The notes under the pieces are model-generated. The model was given only the letters and a program-made list of their open reading frames with translations, was not told the origin of the DNA and did no database searches. Shown here in pieces: positions 21,422-30,641 of a stretch of 37,344 nt of DNA; within the stretch, counting starts at the first letter, position 1; each line of letters opens with the position of its first letter. The DNA comes from Mesostigma viride (Eukaryota; Streptophyta; Mesostigmatophyceae; Mesostigmatales; Mesostigmataceae): contig RPFO01000768.1 of NCBI GenBank assembly GCA_009746045.1, positions 1-37,344 on the forward strand, read 5' to 3'. The position numbers and the translations under genes are program-made.

Positions 21422-21633
21422 AGTTATTATAAATAGTGACGGAACCTTTTTGCCACTTGGCAATTAGGTCCGTCACTATTTATCCGGCGAAAACCACTCG
21501 CCGGTATCAATTCCGCGCCACGTTCACGTGAACTTAACGCGGAATAGATACCGGCGAGTGGTTTTCGCCGGATAAATAGTGACGGACCTAATTGCCAAGT
21601 GGCAAAAAGGTTCCGTCACTATTTATAATAACT
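21422..21633. repeat. family 2 palindrome, copy 3 (inverted)
   Basis: Core asymmetry reversed relative to copies 1 and 2. Followed by the right TCCAT duplication. Confidence 0.95.
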
Positions 21634-23781
21634 TCCATGGCTGGCCTACGTACATGGATGGCCTTTATGTAAGTAATGATGAGGATTCAGGCTCCCATGG
21701 TGTCATCATGGCCCGTCTACGTACATGGTTGGCATTTATGTAATTAATGAGGAGGATTCAGGCTCCCATGGTGTCATCATGGCCCGTCTACGTACATGGA
21801 TGTCAAGGAATAGTAAATGATGAGGATTCAGGCTCCCATGGTGTCATCATGGCCCGTCTACGTACATGGATGTCAAGGAATAGTAAATGATGAGGATTCA
21901 GGCTCCCATGGTGTCTCCATGGCCCGTCTACGTACATGAATGGCAAGTATGTAATTAATGATGAGGATTCAGGCTCCCATGGTGTCATCATGGCTGGCCT
22001 ACGTACATGAATGGCATTTATGTAATTAATGATGAGGATTCAGGCTCCCATGGTGTCATCATGGCCCGTCTACGTACATGGATGTCATTTATGTAATTAA
22101 TGATGAGGATTCAGGCTCCCATGGTGTCATCATGGCCCGTCTACGTACATGGATGGCATTTATGTAATTAATGATGAGGATTCAGGCTCCCATGGTGTCT
22201 CCATGGCCCGTCTACGTACATGAATAGCAAGTATGTAATTAATGAGGAGGATTCAGGCTCCCATGGTGTCATCATGGCCCGTGTACGTACATGGATGGCA
22301 TGTATGTAGTTAATGATGAGGATTCAGGCTCCCATGGTGTCATCATGGCTGGCCTACGTACATGGTTGGCATTTATGTAATTAATGATGAGGATTCAGGC
22401 TCCCATGGGGTCATCATGGCCCGTCTACGTACATGGATGGCATTTTTGTATATAATGATGAGGATTCAGGCTCCCATGGTGTCATCATGGCTTGTCTACG
22501 TACATGGATGGCATTTATGTAATTAATGATGAGGATTCAGGCTCCCATGGTGTCATCATGGCTGGCCTACGTACATGGTTGGCATTTATGTAATTAATGA
22601 TGAGGATTCAGGCTCCCATGGGTCATCATGGCCCGTCTACGTACATCGATGGCATTTTTGTATATAATGATGAGGATTCAGGCTCCCATGGTGTCATCAT
22701 GGCTTGTCTACGTACATGGATGGCATTTATGTAACTAATGATGAGGATTCAGGCTCCCATGGTGTCTCCATGGCCCGTCTACGTACATGAATGGCAAGTA
22801 TGTAATTAATGAGGAGGATTCAGGCTCCCATGGTGTCATCATGGCCCGTGTACGTACATGGATGGCATGTATGTAGTTAATGATGAGGATTCAGGCTCCC
22901 ATGGTGTCATCATGGCCCGTCTACGTACATGGATGGCATTTATGTAATTAATGATGAGGATTCAGGCTCCCATGGTGTCATCATGGCTTGTCTACGTACA
23001 TGGATGGCATTTATGTAATTAATGATGAGGATTCAGGCTCCCATGGTGTCTCCATGGCCCGTCTACGTACATGAATGGCAAGTATGTAATTAATGAGGAG
23101 GATTCAGGCTCCCATGGTGTCATCATGGCTGGCCTACGTACATGAATGGCATTTATGTAATTAATGATGAGGATTCAGGCTCCCATGGTGTCATCATGGC
23201 CCGTCTACGTACATGGATGTCATTTATGTAATTAATGATGAGGATTCAGGCTCCCATGGTGTCATCATGGCCCGTCTACGTACATGGATGTCAAAGAAAA
23301 AAAAATGATGAGGATTCAGGCTCCCATGGGGTCATCATGGCTTGTCTACGTACATGGATGGCATGTATGTAATTAATGAGGAGGATTCAGGCTCCCATGG
23401 TGTCTCATGGCTGGCCTACGTACATGAATGGCATTTATGTAATTAATGATGAGGATTCAGGCTCCCATGGTGTCATCATTGCCCGTGTACGTACATGGAT
23501 GGCATTTTTGTATATAATGATGAGGATTCAGGCTCCCATGGTGTCATCATGGCCCGTCTACGTACATGGATGGCATTTTTGTATATAATGATGAGGATTC
23601 AGGCTCCCATGGTGTCATCATGGCTTGTCTACGTACATGGTTGGCATTTATGTCATTAATGAGGAGGATTCAGGCTCCCATGGTGTCTCATGGCTGGCCT
23701 ACGTACATGGATGGCATTTATGTAATTAATGATGAGGATTCAGGCTCCCATGGTGTCATCATGGCCCGTGTACGTACATGG
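21634..23781 (+). repeat. 71-bp satellite, end of third higher-order copy
   Basis: Continues in register after cluster 2 (the landmark at 21803 equals those at 8613 and 13096). It ends GTGTACGTACATGG where retrotransposon copy 2 begins. Confidence 0.95.
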
Positions 23782-23989
23782 ATTTGGTGAGCTATGCTCA
23801 TTTTATCTATGACTAACCTGCTGAGCGGAGAATGCAACGCCGTATAGCACCAAAGAAAAAATAATTTTAGAAAAAATATTTTTTGTGCTGGCACCCGTAC
23901 CCCAGCCACCCAGGTAGGGGTTGGCTGGAGAGGTGGTTGCTATAAAGGGTGGGCTTCCATTCTAGGGAAGCAGGTTGTTTCTTTTGCCT
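23782..23989 (+). repeat. split direct repeat A1 (copy 2)
   Basis: 208 bp, matching A2 at 5476-5685 except for two missing A residues. Starts at the core ATGGAT (23778-23783). Confidence 0.9.
23941..23946 (+). promoter_or_regulatory. TATA box of retrotransposon copy 2
   Basis: TATAAA in GCTATAAAGGGTGGGC, 112 nt upstream of the ORF1 start. The same motif is kept in A1 of copy 3 (29330-29335) and in A2 (5637-5642). Position inside the terminal A repeat fits an element promoter; not proven. Confidence 0.5.
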
Positions 23990-24057
23990 GAGAACCTCAA
24001 GTGACCACATCACAAAAAACAAAACGCAATATAACACATCAAGCATTATAACCCACC

Positions 24058-25157
24058 ATGACCTCAGTGACAGCCCCAGAGCGGAATTTCATAGCAAAGC
24101 TCAAGCAAGAAGCCAGGGAGGGATGCACCCCAAAGGAGGCCGCAACTGCGGTCCAGAAGATCCTAGGGGAGGGGCATTGGCTAGAGCGGATCCAGAAGCT
24201 CAATCCGGGGCGTGCCAAGAACGTCATGGACGTGTTGGAGAAAAGGGGGTTTGTCAGCGACTGGGATGGGGAGGAGGCCCTGGCCGATGTGCTAGCAGCG
24301 CAACTGGGGGAGGCTATTGCAGAGCCGGATCCACCAGTGTCAGCAGGTGGGTGGGAGCTGGGGGTGTTCCCCCTTCGGCAGGTGGAAGCGGAGGGGCGGG
24401 GCATGGTGGACCGGGCGCTGGCGAGGAGGATGGCGCCCTGGGGCGATCGACCAGGATGTGGCGGACCTAGACCGGAACATAGGTCGGCTGCTGGGCACCG
24501 AGACGGGCTATGCAACGCCAGCGGGAGGGCTTCCATCCCGCCGGGCAACGCCCGCACTGGCGGAGATATTGGCGACCTGATATCGGCCATGTCGAAGCTG
24601 CTGGACCAGGCAAAGACTCCAGCAACTGCAAGCCCAGCCGCAGCGGCGACTGCTGGCAGGCTGGCGCGCACGAAGGGGGTGGCGCTGAGCGGGCATGCAG
24701 TGCCGGTCCTGGTGAGCAACATGCTGGAGGCGGTGCTGCCGGGGATGCTGGACTACGCAGAGAGCGTGGGGGGGAAGTCATCCGTGCATCGTTAATGCTG
24801 ACGATGCACGGCAGCTCAGCCAGCGGGGAGAGGAGGATGCTGCTCCTGCAGATGGCAGGAATTCTGGACACGATGGTGACAGAATTTGGCTACTGGGCCA
24901 CGCCACGCTCCGAAGTAATTCTGGAGCTGGCAGCAGCCGAGTACCTGGCAAAGCTGATCACGGCATGCCAGCTGGTGGATGTGGGGTCGACGGGTTGGAA
25001 GGGGACTCCGTCGGCAATGCTGCCATTCCAGGAGGGTGGAGCAATGCTGGCGTCTCCGGCGGTGCGGGCGGCGATGAGCATGGGGAAGCTGCAGCACAAG
25101 CTGGAGCAGGGTCCCGGCAAGAAGGGGCAGGGCGGCCCGTCCAACAACAACAAGTGA
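24058..25157 (+). pseudogene. ORF1, gag-like protein (copy 2, frameshifted)
   Basis: Start CACCATGACC at 24058 is the first ATG after A1. N-terminal region MTSVTAPERNFIAKLKQ is predicted helical, followed by a Gly/Pro-rich hinge and a C-terminal region around LLQMAGILDTMVTEFGYWA ending PGKKGQGGPSNNNK, a basic tail suited to nucleic-acid binding. No zinc knuckle is visible. By position it should be the structural protein of the cDNA-forming particle. Relative to copy 3 it lacks single bases near 24347, 24432 and 24780, so the frame moves twice in the hinge and once after GGKS. Function is inferred from position only. Confidence 0.6.
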
Positions 25158-25249
25158 GGGAGCGGTGCCTTCTTCCACTACCTCTTCCAGCACCCCTGCC
25201 ACCTCGTGACTGGTGGCAGCAGGTACGCTCAGGCCGTAGGCGCGATAGG

Positions 25250-28200
25250 ATGAGTCGGGCTTTTAATGCTCGCACACTAGCCTGTCAGACGGTTAGGGCG
25301 TTAAACTGGATGGGGGGGGGGGGCGAGACCCGCCTGCTGTAGATTCAGCCCGTGTGCCCGGGCCTCTGCAGCAGGCGGCCCTAGATGGGATCGATGATGC
25401 TTGCAGGTCCTTTGTCCGCCGGAACGGTGGTTCCGTAGCGGCAATGGCAGGATCTGTAGTGGATGGGGGTGAATATGCTGAAGGAGCCCCTTACGAACCG
25501 TTAGTGGCCGCACGCTTGGCTTTGCCTGGTCCGGGGGAAGGTGGCCAAGTGGATGTGCTGAACTTACTACCCCCCTCTTGGGGAGCAATTTTGAATGATG
25601 AGAGTAGGATGGTACGGACGCTGAGCCCAGCAGAGCGGATCTTGCAGAAGTCGATGCGGATCTCGCGGGGGTGTAGCATGGAGGAGTTCGCGCGGGTTTG
25701 CACGGTGTGTGTGGAGAGGGGGATTTTGGGTGGATTTTTTGAGGAGGAGCCGCCTATGGTGAACGGTACTTTTGGGGTCGGAAAGCCCGACGGCCGTATA
25801 CGGCTGATTGTGGACAACCGGCGTGGCAACATGCCACTACCAGATCCTATGCCCGCTTTTTTACCACACCTTGGCGTGATTTGCGATTTGCCCACGCGCG
25901 CTGGGGAGGATGTTTTTGGGGGCGTATCAGATTTGGATTCGTACTACAACAGACTCCGCCTGCCAGTTTGGATGCGGCGGTACTGTGCGTGGATGCCGGT
26001 GTGGTCGGATCTGGTGGGCCTGAGTGGGGCTCGTCGGAAGGTGTGGCCGTGGATGTTGTGCTGGCCAATGGGCAACAAGCTGGCCGTCGCGTGGCCCAGT
26101 GTGTGCATCAGTCTGTGTTGTACCGCTGTGGCCCCAAGCCGCCGTTGGAGGCTAGTCGTGGGCTGAGCATCAACATGTCCGCGCTGATCCTGGTGGCGGA
26201 GGCCAACGAGGCGGGGGAGACCGTCCGGCTGAGGCTGGAGGAGGACCCTGCTGCGCCCTTGGCGCCCTCGCCGTGCTTCGAATCTCGGCAGGATCTGGAA
26301 GGTATGCATGCTGTGACGATCGATGACCTCCATTTCACCCACTGTGCGTCGGTGGATGGGGTGAATCAGCAGCTAGATCGTGTTCAGGCTGCCTACGCCG
26401 CTGTTGGGCTGGTGCAGAAGTCTGACAAGGTGGTACGGGCGACAGCAGAGCAGACTGGTGTGCAGGCGGTGGGGTCATTCACCAAAGAGATGGTGACGTG
26501 GTGCCTGTTCCTGAGCGTGTGGTGGCAGTTATCGCTGCTACTCATAGAATCTTAGATCGCGGGTTTACATACTACCGCGAACTTAGTTCTGTGCTTGGGA
26601 AGTGGGTGTGGATGCATCTGCTGTGCCGCCCCATGCTTTCGGTGTGGTCTGAGACGTACCGGCTGCTAGCAGCCATGAATGCCTCCCTGCCTGGGCGCCG
26701 CTGGCGCCTCCCTGCGGGGGCCCGCCAGGAGCTTCAGGCGGCGATCGACCTGGCCCCCTTTTTGAGGGCGGCCAGGGCCCGGCCCCTTTCTGACCGGGTC
26801 GTCGCAAGTGATGCGAGCGGCTCCGGCGGTGGGGTGGTCTACAGGGACCTGCCTGGGGCCGATTGTGCCCGGCTGGCGACCCGGCGCGAAGCGCGGGGGT
26901 GGCGGACGACAGCTTTAACGTCTGGGGAGGACTGGGACCTGGAGCGCATGGAGGAGGGGGACTACAGCCTGCTGGATAGTGGCCACTGGCGTACGGCACT
27001 GTCCTACCGGTGGCGGGGGCAGCCTAACCACATCAACGTCAAGGAGGCGATTGCTGCGACACAGGGGGTCGAGTGGTCGTGCCGGACCAAGGCGTGTCGG
27101 GGTAAGCGAGTCGTCCGGCTCGTAGACTCCAGTGCTGTGGTGGGGGCGTTTGTCAGAGGGCGGTCGTCTTCCTACCGTCTCAACCAGCTGGTTCGACGCT
27201 ACTGCGCTCTGTCACTGGCTGGCGACATGCAGAGCCACTGGGTCTGGGTGGCTACCGACCACAACCCAGCTGACAAGGCCAGTCGGCGTGGCGCTTGGGT
27301 TCCTGACTTGACCCGGTGTGGTGACGTGCATCCCAACCCTGGGCCTGAGGGGGCGCGACGCCCTCGGGACTTGGCACTTTTGGAGGGCACAGTCAACCCT
27401 GTGTCTACCTTGCCAGCGTACCGACGTGCGGCGGCTGTCTACGTGGCGTGGGCGCCACCTGGCCCTGTCGACCCAGCTGACGCCGAAGCCATTTTCTGTG
27501 AGTGGATTTCTGCTGTCTACCATGCCAGAGGCGGGCGGGGGCGTACCTTATGCCAGCATGCCAAGGCCTGTCTGCACCTGTACTACCCCGACATTGTTCG
27601 GAATTGGGTACTGGCGGACCGCCTGCTAGCAGGTTGGCAGCGGCTTGTTCCGGCTGTCAGCCCTCCGCCTATGCCCTGGCGCCTTTGCTATTTCACTGCC
27701 CTGTTGCTAGTTTCACGTCGACAGGTGCATTTGAGTGCGTTGATTATTATTGCTTTCCAGCAGTATTTACGCATTAGCGAGGCGCTAGGGCTGCGGGTTC
27801 GGGATGTGGCTCATCCCGGCCACCCCCTTCTCGAGCCAGGGCCCATGGTCGGTGCCCTTGTGCTGCGCAACCCCAAAACTGCGCAGGGGGCGGCCCAGCA
27901 CGTCCTCGTCCGGGATCCACTTTCTTTGTGGCTCCTGCGACGTCTGACGGCTGGCCAGCCCCCGGATGCACTCCTCTTTCGAGGCTTAACGTACAGCCAG
28001 GCTAGGCAGCAGTGGGAGGCTGTGCAGGCCCGCATGAGCATCCCAGGGATGTTTTCTTTTCACAGCCTCCGGCATGGGGGGGCGACGCACGACGCCATCG
28101 CTGGCGAGTCGCCGGAGGCCATCCAGCTGCGCGGCCGGTGGGCTTCGGCCCTCTCGGTCACGCGCTACATTGGCCTCCACCGCAGCCTCCTGGGGCGCGA

Positions 28201-28264
28201 CATCCCACCCGCCCTCTGGGCTCAGGCCCTGGGTTTTGACCCAGCGGCTTTCCGGCTCCCATGA
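25250..28264 (+). pseudogene. pol: RT-RNase H-tyrosine recombinase (copy 2)
   Basis: Reverse transcriptase motifs: GKPDGRIRLIVDNRRGN, SDLDSYYNRLRL and the catalytic TIDD (about 26317-26328). RNase H: SDASGSGGG, NVKEA and LVDSSAVVGAF (third Asp 27125-27127), then HNPADKASR. A GDVHPNPGP motif (27320-27346) separates RNase H from the recombinase, whose Arg (27770-27772), HSLRH His/Arg (28061-28063, 28070-28072), Trp (28139-28141) and Tyr (28166-28168) are intact. RNase H to recombinase is one open frame (26498-28264); upstream, one-base losses near 26091 and 26475 break the RT relative to copy 3. The true C-terminus is lost: the last codons come from the satellite junction. The first 25 codons from ATG 25250 are in another frame than RT. 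Confidence 0.85.
25312..25323 (+). other. G12 homopolymer at the pol frame change (copy 2)
   Basis: Twelve G residues follow ...ACTGGAT. The frame upstream (MSRAFNARTLACQTVRALNWM) stops 28 nt downstream, whereas the RT frame is one step away. A -1 ribosomal slip or one added G would join them. Confidence 0.55.
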
Positions 28265-29168
28265 TGAGGATTCAGGCTCCCATGGTGTCATCATGGCCCG
28301 TCTACGTACATGGATGGCATTTATGTAATTAATGATGAGGATTCAGGCTCCCATGGTGTCATCATGGCTTGTCTACGTACATGGATGGCATTTATGTAAT
28401 TAATGATGAGGATTCAGGCTCCCATGGTGTCTCCATGGCCCGTCTACGTACATGAATGGCAAGTATGTAATTAATGAGGAGGATTCAGGCTCCCATGGTG
28501 TCATCATGGCTGGCCTACTACGTACATGAATGGCATTTATGTAATTAATGATGAGGATTCAGGCTCCCATGGTGTCATCATGGCCCGTCTACGTACATGG
28601 ATGTCATTTATGTAATTAATGATGAGGATTCAGGCTCCCATGGTGTCATCATGGCCCGTCTACGTACATGGATGTCAAAGAAAAAAAAAATGATGAGGAT
28701 TCAGGCTCCCATGGGGTCATCATGGCTTGTCTACGTACATGGATGGCATGTATGTAATTAATGAGGAGGATTCAGGCTCCCATGGTGTCTCCATGGCTGG
28801 CCTACGTACATGAATGGCATTTATGTAATTAATGATGAGGATTCAGGCTCCCATGGTGTCATCATTGCCCGTGTACGTACATGGATGGCATTTTTGTATA
28901 TAATGATGAGGATTCAGGCTCCCATGGTGTCATCATGGCCCGTCTACGTACATGGATGGCATTTTTGTATATAATGATGAGGATTCAGGCTCCCATGGTG
29001 TCATCATGGCTTGTCTACGTACATGGTTGGCATTTATGTCATTAATGAGGAGGATTCAGGCTCCCATGGTGTCTCCATGGCTGGCCTACGTACATGGATG
29101 GCATTTATGTAATTAATGATGAGGATTCAGGCTCCCATGGTGTCATCATGGCCCGTGTACGTACATGG
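28257..29168 (+). repeat. 71-bp satellite between retrotransposon copies 2 and 3
   Basis: About 13 units whose order of variants equals the left flank of copy 2 (about 22880-23781). It ends with the same GTGTACGTACATGG. This looks like a duplication of flank plus element and not a second insertion. Confidence 0.9.
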
Positions 29169-29378
29169 ATTTGGTGAGCTATGCTCATTTTATCTATGAC
29201 TAACCTGCTGAGCGGAGAATGCAACGCCGTATAGCACCAAAGGAAAAAATAATTTTAGAAAAAAATATTTTTTGTGCTGGCACCCGTACCCCAGCCACCC
29301 AGGTAGGGGTTGGCTGGAGAGGTGGTTGCTATAAAGGGTGGGCTTCCATTCTAGGGAAGCAGGTTGTTTCTTTTGCCT
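29169..29378 (+). repeat. split direct repeat A1 (copy 3)
   Basis: 210 bp, equal in length to A2. Core ATGGAT at 29165-29170 joins satellite and element. Confidence 0.9.
29330..29335 (+). promoter_or_regulatory. TATA box of retrotransposon copy 3
   Basis: TATAAA 112 nt before the ORF1 start, in the conserved GCTATAAAGGGTGGGC context. Confidence 0.5.
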
Positions 29379-29446
29379 GAGAACCTCAAGTGACCACATC
29401 ACAAAAAACAAAACGCAATATAACACATCAAGCATTATAACCCACC

Positions 29447-30549
29447 ATGACCTCAGTGACAGCCCCAGAGCGGAATTTCATAGCAAAGCTCAAGCAAGAA
29501 GCCAGGGAGGGATGCACCCCAAAGGAGGCCGCAACTGCGGTCCAGAAGATCCTAGGGGAGGGGCATTGGCTAGAGCGGATCCAGAAGCTCAATCCGGGGC
29601 GTGCCAAGAACGTCATGGACGTGTTGGAGAAAAGGGGGTTTGTCAGCGACTGGGATGGGGAGGAGGCCCTGGCCGATGTGCTAGCAGCGCAACTGGGGGA
29701 GGCTATTGCAGAGCCGGATCCACCAGTGTCAGCAGGTGGGGTGGGAGCTGGGGGTGTTCCCCCTTCGGCAGGTGGAGGCGGAGGGGCGGGGCATGGTGGA
29801 CCGGGCGCTGGCGAGGAGGATGGCGCCCCTGGGGCGATCGACCAGGATGTGGCGGACCTAGACCGGAACATAGGTCGGCTGCTGGGCACCGAGACGGGCT
29901 ATGCAACGCCAGCGGGAGGGCTTCCATCCCGCCGGGCAACGCCCGCACTGGCGGAGATATTGGCGACCTGATATCGGCCATGTCGAAGCTGCTGGACCAG
30001 GCAAAGACTCCAGCAACTGCAAGCCCAGCCGCAGCGGCGACTGCTGGCAGGCTGGCGCGCACGAAGGGGGTGGCGCTGAGCGGGCATGCAGTGCCGGTCC
30101 TGGTGAGCAACATGCTGGAGGCGGTGCTGCCGGGGATGCTGGACTACGCAGAGAGCGTGGGGGGGAAGTCAATCCGTGCATCGTTAATGCTGACGATGCA
30201 CGGCAGCTCAGCCAGCGGGGAGAGGAGGATGCTGCTCCTGCAGATGGCAGGAATTCTGGACACGATGGTGACAGAATTTGGCTACTGGGCCACGCCACGC
30301 TCCGAAGTAATTCTGGAGCTGGCAGCAGCCGAGTACCTGGCAAAGCTGATCACGGCATGCCAGCTGGTGGATGTGGGGTCGACGGGTTGGAAGGGGACTC
30401 CGTCGGCAATGCTGCCATTCCAGGAGGGTGGAGCAATGCTGGCGTCTCCGGCGGTGCGGGCGGCGATGAGCATGGGGAAGCTGCAGCACAAGCTGGAGCA
30501 GGGTCCCGGCAAGAAGGGGCAGGGCGGCCCGTCCAACAACAACAAGTGA
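29447..30549 (+). pseudogene. ORF1, gag-like protein (copy 3, two overlapping frames)
   Basis: ATG 29447 opens a 174-codon frame ending at 29971 (...TPALAEILAT). The conserved C-terminal half (ISAMSKLLDQ to PGKKGQGGPSNNNK, stop 30549) is in the -1 frame, which is open across the whole overlap from 29338. Copy 2 reaches the C-terminal frame only because two bases are missing in its Gly-rich hinge. Either ORF1 needs a frameshift, or both copies carry a damaged hinge, or homopolymer errors remain. The Gly-rich hinge (GGGGGAGHGGPGAGEEDG) is clearer here than in copy 2. Gag-like role is inferred from position; no family motif is recognised. Confidence 0.6.
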
Positions 30550-30641
30550 GGGAGCGGTGCCTTCTTCCACTACCTCTTCCAGCACCCCTGCCACCTCGTG
30601 ACTGGTGGCAGCAGGTACGCTCAGGCCGTAGGCGCGATAGG

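Larger units (their letters stand above)
20602..21633. mobile_element. composite palindrome/tRNA-like element, family 2
   Basis: A 1032-bp insertion bounded by AGTTATT...AATAACT and the duplication TCCAT (20597-20601 and 21634-21638). Layout: palindrome, reverse linker, palindrome, forward linker, palindrome. The two linkers are exact inverses, and the outer palindromes lie in opposite orientation, so the whole cluster is one giant inverted repeat centred in the middle palindrome. Termini resemble family 1 (AGTTA, TAAATAGTG, CGGAACCTTTT, TGCC in order), but cores and linkers are different. No coding capacity is convincing: the open frames in the linkers are mirror copies of one another. Confidence 0.85.
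23782..28256 (+). mobile_element. PAT/Ngaro-type YR retrotransposon, copy 2 (3'-truncated)
   Basis: Order: A1 repeat, ORF1 (gag-like), then a pol region with RT, RNase H and tyrosine recombinase, all on the plus strand. It breaks off near 28256 a few codons before the recombinase stop, so B1-A2-B2 are missing, and it passes straight into satellite. It is about 97-99 per cent identical by eye to copy 3, with scattered one-base indels. Confidence 0.9.

Noticed and set aside
23782-29170. Two independent site-specific insertions of the retrotransposon at the same satellite position
   Set aside because: The whole left flank is duplicated unit for unit, so a segmental duplication explains the shared site better.
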